Below are positions 1 through 9,114 of a stretch of DNA of 32,149 nucleotides, in pieces; position 1 is the first letter of the stretch, and each line of letters opens with the position of its first letter. Under the pieces are notes generated by a model. The model saw only the letters and a program-made list of their open reading frames with translations, searched no databases and was not told where the DNA came from. The stretch covers positions 1 through 32,149 of the forward strand of contig JAOPYH010000291.1 in the NCBI GenBank assembly GCA_025964715.1. Direction: 5' to 3'. The stretch is from Streptosporangiaceae bacterium (lineage in GTDB: Bacteria > Actinomycetota > Actinomycetes > Streptosporangiales > Streptosporangiaceae). A program made the translations under genes and the position numbers.

Positions 1-118
1 CGCGACCTTGCGGTTGTGCGCGTACGAGGGGTTCGACCGCCAGGTCCGCGTGGCCGCCACGGCGGCCGCGCGGACCGGTTCGTTGACGCGGAACATGACT
101 ACCGAGGTGATCGCTCAG
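1..118. other. Left-edge sequence upstream of DUF503 gene, no gene assigned
   Basis: No reading frame in this stretch gave a recognisable protein on either strand. In related actinomycetes infB normally precedes the DUF503 gene, but the usual IF-2 C-terminus is not visible here, so this is probably spacer or the edge of an unrecognised gene. The frame of the following gene is open to the left edge, but the residues before its conserved start do not look conserved. The GAGGTGA at 104-110 serves as ribosome binding site for the next gene. Confidence 0.4.
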
Positions 119-415
119 TTGTACGTCGGTGCGTTGACACTCGACCTGTTGCTCGGTGACGTCCGGTCGTTGAAGCAGAAACGATCGGTGATCCGGCCGA
201 TCCTCGCCGAGGTGCAGCGCCGGTTCCCCGGCGTGGCCGTCGCCGAGACCGGCAACCAGGATCTGCACCGCCGCGCCGAGATCGGCGTGGCGGTCGTGTC
301 CGCCGACGCGGCGAACTGTGGCGAGGTGCTCGATGCCTGCGAGCGTCTCGTCGCCGGACGCCCGGAAATCGATCTGCTGTCCGCGCGGCAACGGCTGTTC
401 AGCGACGAGGAGTGA
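119..415 (+). CDS. DUF503 family protein
   Basis: A 98-aa protein of the DUF503 family (YlxP-like in Firmicutes), a small conserved protein usually encoded between infB and rbfA. Its biochemical role is not established; association with ribosome maturation is suggested only by gene order. The family features visible are YVGALTLDLLLGD at the N-terminus, SLKQKRSVIRPI, GNQDLHRRAEIGVAVVS in the middle and a C-terminal LLSARQRL. I chose the TTG at 119 because GAGGTGA (104-110) lies 8 bases before it and because family members begin at this residue; ATG at 95 or GTG at 107 would add non-conserved residues and place the start upstream of or inside that site. rbfA follows after 84 bases. Confidence 0.85.
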   Translation: MYVGALTLDLLLGDVRSLKQKRSVIRPILAEVQRRFPGVAVAETGNQDLHRRAEIGVAVVSADAANCGEVLDACERLVAGRPEIDLLSARQRLFSDEE

Positions 416-499
416 CGGTCCCCCGCGAAGCCGTGATGGGATTGTTGACAACAAAGAGCGCCCGTGAACGGCGGGCCCTCATGGGAAAAGGAGTGTGCC

Positions 500-976
500 A
501 TGGACCCCGCTCGGGCCCGCAAACTCGCCGATCGTATTCAGCAGATCGTCGCGGAGATGCTGGAGCGGCGGATCAAGGACCCCCGGCTCGGATTCGTCAC
601 GGTGACCGACGCCCGGATCACCAATGACCTGCGGGACGCCACCGTGTACTACACGGTCTACGGCTCCGCGGGTGAACGCGCCGACACCGCCGCCGCGCTA
701 GAGAGCGCCAAGGGCGTGCTCCGGTCCGAGGTCGGCAGGCAGACCGGGCTGCGTCACACCCCGTCTCTGGCCTTCGTGCCCGACGTCCTGCTGGACGACG
801 CCAAGCACATGGACGAGCTGCTGGCCAAGGCCCGGGCCCAGGACGAGCAGGTGGCCAAGGCGGCCGAAGGCGCCCGGCCGGCCGGAGACCCCAATCCGTA
901 CCGTTCCGACGAGGAACCCGAGCCGGCTGAAAGCGACAGCGGTGAGGACGGGGAAGCGGGATACTCCGCTCCGTGA
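500..976 (+). CDS. rbfA: 30S ribosome-binding factor RbfA
   Basis: RbfA binds the 30S subunit and assists late 16S rRNA maturation (5' end processing, helix 1 region) and cold adaptation. The 158-aa product shows the family pattern: N-terminal helix [35 protein letters not shown], then the KH-like core with YYTVYG and a helix ending [13 protein letters not shown]. The last roughly 45 residues are an acidic, Pro/Glu/Ser-rich tail, common in actinobacterial RbfA. The ATG at 500 has AAGGAG at 488-493. The stop overlaps the next start as GTGA (973-976), which implies translational coupling to the DHH phosphoesterase. Confidence 0.95.
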   Translation: MDPARARKLADRIQQIVAEMLERRIKDPRLGFVTVTDARITNDLRDATVYYTVYGSAGERADTAAALESAKGVLRSEVGRQTGLRHTPSLAFVPDVLLDDAKHMDELLAKARAQDEQVAKAAEGARPAGDPNPYRSDEEPEPAESDSGEDGEAGYSAP

Positions 977-2019
977 GCACCCACCGGGACGGGGCCGTGG
1001 CCGGCGACGCGATCGTGGCCGGTGGCGGCTCCGTGGCCCGTGCCGGCGACCTGGCCTGGGATCGGGCCGTGGCCCTGCTCCGGGCTGCCGACGAGGTCTG
1101 TCTCGCCTGTCACGTCTTCCCGGACGGCGACGCACTCGGGTCCATGCTGGCTTTCGGCCAGGCGATGCGCCTGCTGGGCAAACGGTGCGTGGCGTCGTTC
1201 GGTGATCCGTTCACGGTCCCGGCCATCCTGCGGTTCCTGCCCGGGCAGCGACTGCTGGCCGATCCCGTCAGGTTCCCGGCGGAGCCTGAGGTCATGGTGG
1301 CGTTCGACGCGGCCGGCCTCGACCGGCTCGGCGCCCTGGCACCGCACGCCGAGAAGGCGCGTGAGCTGATCGTCATTGATCACCATGCCTCCAACTCCCC
1401 GTATGGCACGGTACGGCTGGTGAGCCCCGGGGCCGCGGCGACGGCCGTACTCACCGAAACGCTGATCAGGCTGCTCGGCGCCGAGCTCACCGAGGACATC
1501 GCGCTGTGTCTGTACGCCGGACTGGCCAGTGACACGGGGTCGTTCAAGTACGCCTCGACCACACCCGAGGTGCACGATCTGGCGGGGCGGCTGCTGCGGG
1601 CCGGCGTGCGGCCCGACGTGGTCGGCCGCGAGCTGTGGGACCGGGCACCGTTCGGCTACCTGCAGGTCCTGGCCGGCGCGCTCGGCAGGGCACGTCTCGA
1701 ACCGGACGCGGTGGGGGGCCTTGGTCTCGTGTGGACGACGGTGAGCCGGGCCGATCGCGCCGCCACGGAGCTTTCCTACGACCTCCTCGAAGGGGTCATC
1801 GATATCGTCCGCCGCACCGACGAGGCCGAGGTGGCCGTCGTCTGCAAGCAGACCGATGACGCTGGCTGGTATGTCTCGGTCCGGTCGAAGGGCCGCGCGG
1901 ACGTCGGCGCGGCCTGCACCGGGCTCGGCGGTGGCGGCCATCGCCTTGCCGCAGCCTTCACCATCGACGACGTCGCCGCCGGCCTCGGCCGGTTGCGCCA
2001 ACTCTTGGAAGCACAGTGA
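973..2019 (+). CDS. nrnA: DHH/DHHA1 bifunctional oligoribonuclease/pAp phosphatase-like protein (NrnA-like)
   Basis: A 348-aa DHH-family phosphoesterase. Relatives degrade short oligonucleotides (nanoRNA, pApA) and can dephosphorylate 3'-phosphoadenosine 5'-phosphate, using two metal ions. Metal-binding motifs are visible: H47 and the D51/D53 pair in [12 protein letters not shown]112 in AFDAAG, and the DHH triad at 136-138 in VIDHH. The C-terminal DHHA1 substrate-binding domain ends in GGGGH (319-323). The first about 27 residues look like a variable extension; the GTG at 973 is chosen because it overlaps the rbfA stop. The stop overlaps the truB start as GTGA (2016-2019). Whether the main substrate is nanoRNA, pAp or cyclic-di-AMP/pApA cannot be told from sequence. 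Confidence 0.9.
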   Translation: MSTHRDGAVAGDAIVAGGGSVARAGDLAWDRAVALLRAADEVCLACHVFPDGDALGSMLAFGQAMRLLGKRCVASFGDPFTVPAILRFLPGQRLLADPVRFPAEPEVMVAFDAAGLDRLGALAPHAEKARELIVIDHHASNSPYGTVRLVSPGAAATAVLTETLIRLLGAELTEDIALCLYAGLASDTGSFKYASTTPEVHDLAGRLLRAGVRPDVVGRELWDRAPFGYLQVLAGALGRARLEPDAVGGLGLVWTTVSRADRAATELSYDLLEGVIDIVRRTDEAEVAVVCKQTDDAGWYVSVRSKGRADVGAACTGLGGGGHRLAAAFTIDDVAAGLGRLRQLLEAQ

Positions 2020-2885
2020 TCTCAGGACTCGTGGTCGTCGACAAGCCGGCCGGCTGGACCTCCCATGACGTGGTCGCCAGGCTGCGCCGGCTCGCGGGGA
2101 CGCGGCGGGTCGGGCATGCCGGGACGCTCGACCCGATGGCGACGGGGGTCCTCGTCGTCGGGCTGGAGAAGGCGACCCGGCTGCTGGGCCATCTCGCGCT
2201 CACTGAGAAGGCCTACGACGCCACGATCCGGCTCGGTGAGTCGACCAACACCGACGACGCCGAGGGTGAGCTCATCCGTTCTATGAGCGCCTCCGGGGTC
2301 CCGGAGGAGGCCCTGCAGGAGGGGATCGCCGCGCTGAGCGGCCAGATCCACCAGGTGCCTCCGCAGGTCAGTGCGATCAAGGTGGACGGCAAGCGGGCCT
2401 ACAAGATGGCCCGCGCGGGCCAGGAGGTCGAGCTGAAGGCCCGGCCGGTGACAGTGCATGATTTCGCGATCCGCGAGGTGCGGCGGCACGGAGACCTCAT
2501 CGACGTGGATGCCTCCGTCACCTGCTCGAGCGGGACCTACATCCGATCTCTGGCCCGCGACCTCGGCGAGGCCCTCGGCGTCGGTGGCCACCTGACGTTC
2601 CTCCGGCGCACCCGCGTCGGACCGTACGACCTCAGCATGGCCAGCACGCTCGATGAGCTGGCCGGGACCCTCGACGTGCTCCCCATGGCCGAGGCGGTGG
2701 CGGCCGCGTTCCCGCGCCGTGACGTGTCCGCGGAGGACGCGCGGAAGATCTCGCACGGCGGCCGGCTCGCCGCGGCCGGGCTCGGGCCCGGGCCTGTTGG
2801 GGTCTACGCGCCTGACGGCACGCTGCTCGCTCTGGTCGAGGAGACCGGCGAGGTGGCCAGGCCGCTGGCCGTCTTCGTCTCCTGA
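2016..2885 (+). CDS. truB: tRNA pseudouridine(55) synthase TruB
   Basis: TruB converts U55 in the T-loop of tRNAs to pseudouridine. The 289-aa protein opens with GLVVVDKPAGWTSHDVV and has the catalytic aspartate D39 within GHAGTLDPMATG. Further family segments are KAYDATIRLGESTNTDDAEG, the PPQVSAIKVDGKRAYKMAR block and SGTYIRSLARDLGEALG. The C-terminal part resembles the extra domain of actinobacterial TruB. The GTG start overlaps the upstream stop, so the four genes from DUF503 to truB look like one transcription unit dedicated to ribosome and tRNA maturation. It is followed by about 100 bases that carry a new regulatory element. Confidence 0.95.
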   Translation: MISGLVVVDKPAGWTSHDVVARLRRLAGTRRVGHAGTLDPMATGVLVVGLEKATRLLGHLALTEKAYDATIRLGESTNTDDAEGELIRSMSASGVPEEALQEGIAALSGQIHQVPPQVSAIKVDGKRAYKMARAGQEVELKARPVTVHDFAIREVRRHGDLIDVDASVTCSSGTYIRSLARDLGEALGVGGHLTFLRRTRVGPYDLSMASTLDELAGTLDVLPMAEAVAAAFPRRDVSAEDARKISHGGRLAAAGLGPGPVGVYAPDGTLLALVEETGEVARPLAVFVS

Positions 2886-2927
2886 GGGCTCCCGCGTCGC
2901 ACGTGAGCAGCGTCACCAAGCGGCGTC

Positions 2928-2962
2928 AACCTACGGTTGCGTAACCTACGCTAACGTAGGTT
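2928..2962. promoter_or_regulatory. Operator-like inverted repeat before trhA
   Basis: AACCTACG (2943-2950) and CGTAGGTT (2955-2962) form a perfect 8-base inverted repeat around CTAA. A third copy of the same half-site, AACCTACG, sits at 2928-2935 in direct orientation, 15 bases (about 1.5 helical turns) upstream. TTGCGT (2937-2942) could be a -35 element, but no good -10 follows at the right distance. The spacing and symmetry look like the site of a dimeric repressor, for example TetR-type. No regulator gene is adjacent, so the factor is unknown. Confidence 0.6.
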
Positions 2963-2984
2963 GCATGGAAGAGGAGGTGTCCGC

Positions 2985-3647
2985 ATGACCACGGAAGCGC
3001 TGGATCACCCGGCCGTGAAGCCGAAGTTGCGCGGATGGCTGCACCTGGGGGCCTTTCCCCTGGTCCTGGTCGCCGGCCTGGTGCTGGTCGCACTGGGGCC
3101 CACCACGGGAGCCCGGCTCACGGCCGCGGTGTACGCCCTGACCTCTGTCCTGCTGTTCGGCGTCTCGGGGACCTATCACCGCGGCGCGCACTCCGGACTG
3201 ACCATCGAAGTGCTCAGGCGACTCGACCACGCCAACATCTATCTGATCATCGCCGGGACCTATACGCCCTTCGCCGTCCTGGCCCTGACCGGAGTCGAAC
3301 GCGTCGTCGTGCTGTCGGTGATCTGGACGGGCGCGTTCGCCGGTGTGATATTCCGGACAGTCTGGATCGGCGCGCCGCGCTGGCTCTACACAGGGCTCTA
3401 CATCGGCCTCGGCTGGGTCGCGGTGTTCGTGATGCCGCAGTTCGCCGCCGGTGCCGGCGTGGCGGCCACCGTGCTGGTCATCGTGGGCGGCGCGCTCTAC
3501 AGCCTGGGCGGAGTCGTCTACGGGCTGCGGCGTCCGGACCCCTCGCCGCGTTGGTTCGGTTTCCATGAGGTCTTCCACGCGTGCACGCTCGCCGCCTACA
3601 TTGCGCAGTACGTCGCGGTGTCCCTGGTGGTCTACCAGGCCGGCTGA
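2985..3647 (+). CDS. trhA: Hemolysin III / TrhA family (PAQR) membrane protein
   Basis: A 220-aa, seven-helix integral membrane protein of the hemolysin III/PAQR superfamily. Family members carry a putative zinc site, and bacterial members have been linked to membrane fluidity control rather than to true haemolysis. Visible hallmarks are SGTYHRG after the second helix, the RLDHANIYLIIAGTYTP segment, and HEVFH (HxxxH) before the last helix, which together supply the conserved Ser, Asp and His residues. The ATG at 2985 is preceded by GAGGAGGTG (2971-2979); an in-frame TTG at 2961 falls inside the inverted repeat and is less likely. It is preceded by an operator-like repeat and is probably separately regulated from truB. 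Confidence 0.9.
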   Translation: MTTEALDHPAVKPKLRGWLHLGAFPLVLVAGLVLVALGPTTGARLTAAVYALTSVLLFGVSGTYHRGAHSGLTIEVLRRLDHANIYLIIAGTYTPFAVLALTGVERVVVLSVIWTGAFAGVIFRTVWIGAPRWLYTGLYIGLGWVAVFVMPQFAAGAGVAATVLVIVGGALYSLGGVVYGLRRPDPSPRWFGFHEVFHACTLAAYIAQYVAVSLVVYQAG

Positions 3648-3725
3648 CAGTCATGGGGCCGATGTCCTGCCCAGTGCTCATCGCATGGCAGGCTTGGGGC
3701 GGCGGCTCACGAGAGGAGCGAGCGG

Positions 3726-4667
3726 GTGCGGCGCTGGTACGGCCTCGATGAGGTCCCTCCGGGCTGGGGCAGATCAGTGGTGACCATCGGCGTGTTCGAT
3801 GGCGTCCACCGCGGTCACCAGCGCATTGTCAAGAGCACCGCGGAGCTCGCCCGCGAGCGCGGTCTGCAGTCCGTGGTGATCACTTTTGACCCTCATCCGG
3901 ACGAGGTCGTGCGTCCCGGCACGCATCCGCCCCTGCTCTGCCCGCCCAAGCGGAGGGCGGAGCTGCTCGCCGGTCTCGGCACCGACGCCGTCATCGTCCT
4001 CCCGTTCACGCTCGAGCTCTCCCGGATGGGACCGGACGAGTTCGTTCAGTCCGTGCTCGTGGACCGGCTGCACGCGGCCCATGTCATCGTGGGCGAGAAC
4101 TTCCGGTTCGGGCACAAGGCGAAGGGCGACGTGGCGCTGCTGGGCGAACTCGGGGAGAAGTACGACTTCACCGCCGAGGGCGTGCCACTTGTGGCCAACG
4201 GCGACACCATCTCCTCCAGCTACATCAGGGAGCGGATCTCCGCCGGCGACGTGGAGGAGGCGGCGCACGCGCTGGGCAGGCCGCATCGGGTCGAAGGTGT
4301 CGTGGTCCGGGGTCACCAGCGCGGGCGGGCCCTCGGTTTCCCGACCGCCAACCTCGAGACGCTGCCGCACACCGCCATTCCGAGCGACGGGGTCTACGCC
4401 GGCAGACTGGTGTGCGACTCCGAGCGCTATCCGAGGTCCGAATGGCCGACGGCGATCTCGATCGGGACCAATCCGACCTTCGACGGGCAGGAGCGGACCG
4501 TCGAGGCGCACGCCTTGGACCGCGACGACCTCGACCTTTACGGCGAGCACGTGGCCCTGGACTTCAGCGCCCGCATCCGCGACACGCTCAGGTTCGACTC
4601 CGTCGAGGCACTCACCGAGGAGATGCACCGGGACGTGGCCCGGGCTCGTGAAATCGCGGGCTTCTGA
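3726..4667 (+). CDS. ribF: Bifunctional riboflavin kinase / FAD synthetase RibF
   Basis: RibF phosphorylates riboflavin to FMN and then adenylylates FMN to FAD in the cytosol. The 313-aa protein has the N-terminal nucleotidyltransferase module with IGVFDGVHRGHQ (residues 21-32), TFDPHP and GENFRFGHKAKGD, followed by SSSYIRERI. The C-terminal kinase module starts near residue 184 and carries GFPTANL (PTAN at 206-209), ISIGTNPTF and an ALDFSARIRDTLRFDS segment. Length is typical. The GTG at 3726 has AGAGGAG at 3712-3718. It sits upstream of rpsO, an arrangement widespread in bacteria. Confidence 0.95.
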   Translation: MRRWYGLDEVPPGWGRSVVTIGVFDGVHRGHQRIVKSTAELARERGLQSVVITFDPHPDEVVRPGTHPPLLCPPKRRAELLAGLGTDAVIVLPFTLELSRMGPDEFVQSVLVDRLHAAHVIVGENFRFGHKAKGDVALLGELGEKYDFTAEGVPLVANGDTISSSYIRERISAGDVEEAAHALGRPHRVEGVVVRGHQRGRALGFPTANLETLPHTAIPSDGVYAGRLVCDSERYPRSEWPTAISIGTNPTFDGQERTVEAHALDRDDLDLYGEHVALDFSARIRDTLRFDSVEALTEEMHRDVARAREIAGF

Positions 4668-4839
4668 CACACCGTGGTACGGTGGGTAGTCGCCGGGTAA
4701 GAGATCCGGCCGGTTTGCTGCACCCTCATGCGGCGGCCATCGATAAGGGCATCGATAACGCATCATGCGGACCTGTGCGCCTGATCCACGACCGGATCCA
4801 TGGCCGGGATCTGCGGGTGACGACTCATGAAGGAGCCAC
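4668..4839 (+). promoter_or_regulatory. rpsO leader region with hairpin
   Basis: This 172-base spacer should contain the rpsO promoter and 5' leader. ATCGAT occurs at 4739-4744 and 4751-4756; being self-complementary it can pair as a 6-bp stem with loop AAGGGC, and it also forms a CATCGATAA direct repeat (4738-4746, 4750-4758). GATCC/GGATC arms lie further downstream. Ribosomal protein S15 autoregulates its own mRNA in several bacteria through leader structures of different shapes, so an S15 site here is possible but not shown. CTGACA (4665-4670) followed 17 bases later by TAGTCG is a weak promoter candidate. Confidence 0.35.
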
Positions 4840-5109
4840 GTGTCGCTCGACACCGCTGTGAAGAACCAGATCATCGCCGAATACGCGACCAGTGAGGGTG
4901 ACACCGGATCGCCGGAGGTCCAGGTTGCGTTGCTGACCCGCCGGATCAACGATCTGACGGAGCACCTCAAGACTCACAAGCACGACCACCACAGCCGCCG
5001 TGGGCTGCTGCTGCTGGTCGGCCGCCGTCGCCGCCTGCTGAAGTACCTGCAGGACAAGGAGATCAGCCGCTACCGGCAGCTGATCGAGCGACTCGGTCTG
5101 CGCCGCTAG
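4840..5109 (+). CDS. rpsO: 30S ribosomal protein S15
   Basis: S15 is an early-binding 30S protein that organises the central domain of 16S rRNA. The 89-aa protein has the standard length and signature: [18 protein letters not shown], then [29 protein letters not shown] and [22 protein letters not shown]. The GTG at 4840 is preceded by GAAGGAG. A strong terminator follows immediately, but rpsO-pnp cotranscription by read-through is well known in bacteria. Confidence 0.97.
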   Translation: MSLDTAVKNQIIAEYATSEGDTGSPEVQVALLTRRINDLTEHLKTHKHDHHSRRGLLLLVGRRRRLLKYLQDKEISRYRQLIERLGLRR

Positions 5110-5116
5110 CGATCGC

Positions 5117-5152
5117 CGAGGGAGTGACTGAAGAGTCACTCCCTCGCCCTTT
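5117..5152 (+). terminator. Rho-independent-type terminator after rpsO
   Basis: A 13-bp perfect stem (5117-5129 with 5134-5146) closes a four-base GAAG loop, followed by CCCTTT. It starts 7 bases after the rpsO stop. In relatives the rpsO-pnp intercistronic hairpin is also an RNase III target; this one could serve both purposes. Confidence 0.85.
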
Positions 5153-5228
5153 ATCGCGGGTGCGCGCCCCGACGCGGGACGCGCGCCACAACTGAAGATG
5201 ACAGCCCGCGGGCGCCGATCCGGTGCGT

Positions 5229-5314
5229 CGAGGGCCGGTCCTCGGTAGTGGCCCTCGGGTCGTGCCCCGCATGAGCCGAGAGCTTCGATCGAAGACCGGC
5301 ACTTCTCGAGAAGT
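5229..5314 (+). promoter_or_regulatory. pnp leader with hairpin and two perfect palindromes
   Basis: Three symmetric elements lie in the 218-base leader. First, CGAGGGCC (5229-5236) pairs with GGCCCTCG (5250-5257) around a 13-base loop. Second, CTTCGATCGAAG (5283-5294) is a perfect 12-base palindrome. Third, ACTTCTCGAGAAGT (5301-5314) is a perfect 14-base palindrome only 6 bases further. PNPase commonly controls its own mRNA after RNase III cleavage of a leader stem, which gives a plausible role for the first element. The two short palindromes look more like protein binding sites or paired tandem stems. Confidence 0.5.
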
Positions 5315-5370
5315 CAAGCCGCAGACGGGGAAGACGACCGCGGGACACATGAAACCAAGGAGGTTTCCCC

Positions 5371-7740
5371 GTGGATGCTGTGCGCATAGATGGAGCGCAG
5401 AGCGCCGAAGCCGTGATCGACAACGGACCCTTCGGGACTCGCACCATCCGGTTCGAAACGGGCCGCCTGGCCCGTCAGGCAGCCGGTTCGGCCGTCGCCT
5501 ATCTGGACGACGAGACGATGGTGCTCTCTGCCACCACCGCTTCCAAGAAGCCCAAGGAAAACCTGGACTTCTTCCCGCTGACGGTGGACGTCGAGGAGCG
5601 GATGTACGCCGCAGGGCGTATCCCCGGCTCCTTCTTCCGCCGTGAGGGCCGTCCTTCCGAGGACGCGATCCTCACCTGCCGTCTCATCGACCGGCCGCTG
5701 CGCCCGTCCTTCGTCAAGGGCCTGCGCAACGAGATCCAGATCGTCGAGCCGAACATGGCCCTGAACCCCGAGCACCTGTACGACGTCGTCGCGATCACTG
5801 CCGCGTCGATGTCGACCCAGCTCGCCGGGCTGCCCTTCTCCGGCCCGATCGGCGGCGTTCGCGTCGCACTGATCGACGGCCAGTGGATCGGCTTCCCGAC
5901 CCACCCCGAGCTCGAGCGCGCCACCTTCGACATGGTGGTCGCGGGCCGGGTGCTGGAGGACGGTGATGTCGCGATCATGATGGTCGAGGCCGAGTCAACC
6001 AGGGACGCCCTGAGGCTCGTCGCCGAGGGCGCGACCGCTCCGACCGAGGAGACGATCGCGGAGGGCCTCGAGGCCGCAAAACCGTTCATCAAGACCCTGT
6101 GCGAGGCACAGAACCGGCTGGCCGAGCAGGTCGCGGCCGAGTCGGGCGCCAAGGCGACCCCCGACTATCCGCTGTTCCTGGACTACCAGGACGACGTCTA
6201 CGACGCCGTGGCCGCCGCGGTGCGTGACGAGCTCGCCGAGGCGCTCACCATCCCGGGCAAGCAGGAGCGCGAGGCCCGGCTGGACGCGATCAAGGCCGGC
6301 GCCGTGGAGAAGCTCGGCCCCGACTTCGAGGGCCGGGAAAAGGAGATCTCCGCGGCCTTCCGGTCGGTGACCAAGCAGCTCGTCCGTGAGCGGGTCATCC
6401 GCGACGGCGTCCGGATGGACGGCCGAGGGCTCAAGGACATCCGCCAGCTGTCGGCCGAGGCGCACGTGGTGCCCCGGGTGCACGGCTCGGCGCTGTTCGA
6501 GCGCGGCGAGACCCAGATCCTGGGTGTGACGACTCTGAACATGCTCCGCATGGAGCAGATGATCGACACGCTCAACCCCGAGCGCACCAAGCGCTACATG
6601 CACAACTACAACTTCCCGCCTTACTCCACCGGTGAGACCGGGCGCGTGGGCTCGCCCAAGCGCCGCGAGATCGGCCACGGCGCGCTCGCCGAGCGGGCGC
6701 TCCTCCCGGTGCTGCCGACGCGGGAGGAGTTCCCCTACGCGATCCGGCAGGTGTCGGAGGCCCTCAGTTCCAACGGCTCCACGTCGATGGGTTCGGTGTG
6801 CGCCTCCACCATGTCGCTCCTGGACGCGGGTGTCCCGCTCAAGGACATGGTGGCCGGGATCGCGATGGGGCTCATCCACGAGGCCGGCGAGTACGTCACC
6901 CTGACCGACATCCTCGGTGCCGAGGACGCGTTCGGAGACATGGACTTCAAGGTCGCCGGCACCCGTGACCTCATCACCGCGCTGCAGCTCGACACCAAGC
7001 TGACCGGCATTCCCGCGTCGGTCCTCGCCGCCGCCCTCAAGCAGGCCAAGGGCGCCCGGCTGGCCATCCTGGGAGTCATGCAGGAGGCCATCGAGGCTCC
7101 GGGTGAGATGAGCCCGTACGCGCCGCGGATCATCACGATCAAGGTCCCGGTCGACAAGATCGGCGAGGTCATCGGCCCGAAGGGCAAGATGATCAACTCG
7201 ATCCAGGACGACACCGGCGCCGAGATCACCATCGAGGACGACGGCACGATCTACGTCGGCGCCACCGATGGGCCGTCCGCCGAGGCCGCGCGGCAGGCGA
7301 TCAACTCGATCGCCAACCCGCACATGCCGGAGACCGGTGAGCGCTACCTGGGCACGGTCGTCAAGACCACCACCTTCGGTGCGTTCGTCTCACTGCTCCC
7401 CGGCAAGGACGGCCTGCTGCACGTGTCGCAGCTGCGTAAGCTGCACGGCGGCGTGCGGATCGAGAACGTCGACGACTTCATCAAGGTCGGCGACAAGATC
7501 CAGGTCGAGGTCACCGAGATCGACCAGCGGGGCAAGCTCTCGCTGGTGCCGGTAGAGGTGATCGAGCGGGAGGCCGCCGAGGCAGGCTCCGACGGCGGTG
7601 CGGCCGACGGCGCGCCGGCCGAGGGCGCCCCGGCCGAGGCCGGTGCGGACCAGGGCTCGGGTGACCGCGGCGGCGAGCGTCGCCGGCGCACCCGAGGCGG
7701 CCGTGAGGGTTCGCGCGAAGGAGGCCAGCGCAACTCGTGA
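5371..7740 (+). CDS. pnp: Polyribonucleotide nucleotidyltransferase (PNPase)
   Basis: PNPase is a trimeric 3'-5' phosphorolytic exoribonuclease; in actinobacteria it also makes heteropolymeric 3' tails. The 789-aa product shows two RNase PH domains (about 15-230 and 335-560) separated by a helical linker, a KH domain from about 585 containing GEVIGPKGK near residue 595, and an S1 domain from about 655 ([30 protein letters not shown] begins it). A low-complexity Ala/Gly/Glu then Arg-rich tail covers about 735-789. The GTG start has AAGGAGG at 5357-5363, seven bases upstream. The stop overlaps the M16 gene start as GTGA (7737-7740). Confidence 0.97.
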   Translation: MDAVRIDGAQSAEAVIDNGPFGTRTIRFETGRLARQAAGSAVAYLDDETMVLSATTASKKPKENLDFFPLTVDVEERMYAAGRIPGSFFRREGRPSEDAILTCRLIDRPLRPSFVKGLRNEIQIVEPNMALNPEHLYDVVAITAASMSTQLAGLPFSGPIGGVRVALIDGQWIGFPTHPELERATFDMVVAGRVLEDGDVAIMMVEAESTRDALRLVAEGATAPTEETIAEGLEAAKPFIKTLCEAQNRLAEQVAAESGAKATPDYPLFLDYQDDVYDAVAAAVRDELAEALTIPGKQEREARLDAIKAGAVEKLGPDFEGREKEISAAFRSVTKQLVRERVIRDGVRMDGRGLKDIRQLSAEAHVVPRVHGSALFERGETQILGVTTLNMLRMEQMIDTLNPERTKRYMHNYNFPPYSTGETGRVGSPKRREIGHGALAERALLPVLPTREEFPYAIRQVSEALSSNGSTSMGSVCASTMSLLDAGVPLKDMVAGIAMGLIHEAGEYVTLTDILGAEDAFGDMDFKVAGTRDLITALQLDTKLTGIPASVLAAALKQAKGARLAILGVMQEAIEAPGEMSPYAPRIITIKVPVDKIGEVIGPKGKMINSIQDDTGAEITIEDDGTIYVGATDGPSAEAARQAINSIANPHMPETGERYLGTVVKTTTFGAFVSLLPGKDGLLHVSQLRKLHGGVRIENVDDFIKVGDKIQVEVTEIDQRGKLSLVPVEVIEREAAEAGSDGGAADGAPAEGAPAEAGADQGSGDRGGERRRRTRGGREGSREGGQRNS

Positions 7741-9065
7741 GCCTGCTGAGCGCACGGGCCCAGGGGCCCGACACTACGCAGACGATCCACCCCGGCGCCG
7801 ACGGCGCCGGGGTGGTTCGGCGCACGGTCCTGCCCGGCGGGTTGCGGGTCGTGACCGAGACGATGCCGACCGTACGTTCGGCGGCGTTCGGCATCTGGGT
7901 CGGCGTGGGCTCGCGTGACGAGTCCATCCCCGACGCGGGCTCGAGCCACTACCTCGAACATCTGCTGTTCAAGGGCACGCCGCGCCGCTCCGCGATGGAC
8001 ATCTCCGCGGAGCTGGACGCGGTCGGTGGTGACCTGAACGCCTTCACCGCCAAGGAATACACCTGCTACTACGCGCGGGTGCTGGACAGCGATCTGCCGC
8101 TGGCGGTGGACGTGGTCTCCGACATGGTGACGTCGTCGCTCATCGAGGGCGCCGACGTGGAGGCCGAGCGCGGGGTCATCCTCGAAGAGATCGCCATGCG
8201 GGACGACGACCCGAGCGATCTGATCCACGATGAGTTCGCCATCGCCCTGTACGGCGACGCGCCATTGGGCCGGCCCATTCTCGGCACCATCGAGTCGATC
8301 AACTCCCTGACCCGGGACGGCATCGCCCGTTACTACGAGGACCGCTACCTTCCGCCCAACCTGGTGGTAGCGGCCGCGGGAAACCTCGACCACGACGAGC
8401 TGGTCCGGCTGGTCAGCACCGCCTTCGGCGACCGCCTGTCCGGCGGAGTGCTCCCGAGCCTGCCGCGCGTCGGCGGTGTTCCGGCAGCGACGAGCCCGGG
8501 CGTACGGGTGGTCCCGCGTGAGACCGAGCAGGCTCACCTGGTGCTCGGCGGCGCGGGCCTCGCCCGCACGGACGAGCGGCGCTTCGCGCTGGGCGTCCTC
8601 AACGCCGCGCTCGGCGGCGGCATGTCCTCCCGGCTCTTCCAAGAGATCCGTGAGAAGCGCGGCCTGGCCTACTCGGTCTACAGCTATACGTCGCAGTACG
8701 CCGACACCGGCACGTTCGGCGTCTATGCCGGCTGCCAGCCCGGCAGGGTCGACGAAGTGCTGGAGATCTGCCGGGACGAGGTCCTCAAGGCCGCCGAGCA
8801 CGGCATCACCGACGAGGAACTGGCCCGGGGTAAGGGCCAGGCGCGTGGCTCGATGGTGCTGAGCCTCGAGGACACGGGCTCGCGGATGAGCCGGATCGGC
8901 AAGAGCGAGCTCGTCTACGAGCAGTTGCTGTCCGTCGACGAGATCCTCGGGAAGATCGACGCCGTTACGCCGGATGACATCCGCGAGGTGGCCGCGGAGG
9001 TCCTCGCCCAGCCCATGACCCTCACCGTCATCGGGCCCTTCGAGGACCGCGAGTTCACTGTCTGA
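7737..9065 (+). CDS. M16B family zinc metallopeptidase (processing-peptidase-like)
   Basis: A 442-aa M16 peptidase related to mitochondrial processing peptidase beta subunits. The inverted zinc motif HxxEH is intact as HYLEH (71-75), and the third ligand is the glutamate at 150 or 151 in ERGVILEEI. It has the two M16 half domains; the second includes the Arg/Tyr-containing [11 protein letters not shown] segment that shapes the substrate cleft. No signal peptide is seen, so it probably acts in the cytoplasm. Its natural substrate is unknown. The GTG start overlaps the pnp stop, a linkage conserved in actinobacteria. A long hairpin follows. Confidence 0.92.
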   Translation: MSLLSARAQGPDTTQTIHPGADGAGVVRRTVLPGGLRVVTETMPTVRSAAFGIWVGVGSRDESIPDAGSSHYLEHLLFKGTPRRSAMDISAELDAVGGDLNAFTAKEYTCYYARVLDSDLPLAVDVVSDMVTSSLIEGADVEAERGVILEEIAMRDDDPSDLIHDEFAIALYGDAPLGRPILGTIESINSLTRDGIARYYEDRYLPPNLVVAAAGNLDHDELVRLVSTAFGDRLSGGVLPSLPRVGGVPAATSPGVRVVPRETEQAHLVLGGAGLARTDERRFALGVLNAALGGGMSSRLFQEIREKRGLAYSVYSYTSQYADTGTFGVYAGCQPGRVDEVLEICRDEVLKAAEHGITDEELARGKGQARGSMVLSLEDTGSRMSRIGKSELVYEQLLSVDEILGKIDAVTPDDIREVAAEVLAQPMTLTVIGPFEDREFTV

Positions 9066-9071
9066 AGCAAT

Positions 9072-9111
9072 CGCTGAGCCGCACAGTCGTGAGCGAGTGT
9101 GCGGCTCAGCG
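9072..9111 (+). terminator. Terminator hairpin after the M16 gene
   Basis: A perfect 14-bp stem (9072-9085 with 9098-9111) encloses a 12-base loop, starting 7 bases after the stop codon. It lacks a T-run, which is usual for high-GC actinobacteria. It also lies at the 3' end of the antisense Fic fragment and could act in both directions. Confidence 0.8.
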
Positions 9112-9114
9112 CCT

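Noticed and set aside
1..86. Possible end of a YlxR or IF-2 gene at the left edge
   Set aside because: A DLAV-like match in one frame is too short, the frame does not stop properly, and the IF-2 C-terminal pattern is absent.
754..2001. 415-aa open frame on the minus strand across rbfA and the DHH gene
   Set aside because: It is a mirror of well-supported genes, rich in Arg/Gly/Pro/His with no domain, as expected from third-position GC bias.
5995..8801. Long minus-strand open frames (442 and 485 aa) over pnp and the M16 gene
   Set aside because: They are antisense to strongly conserved proteins, and their sequences look like low-complexity shadows.
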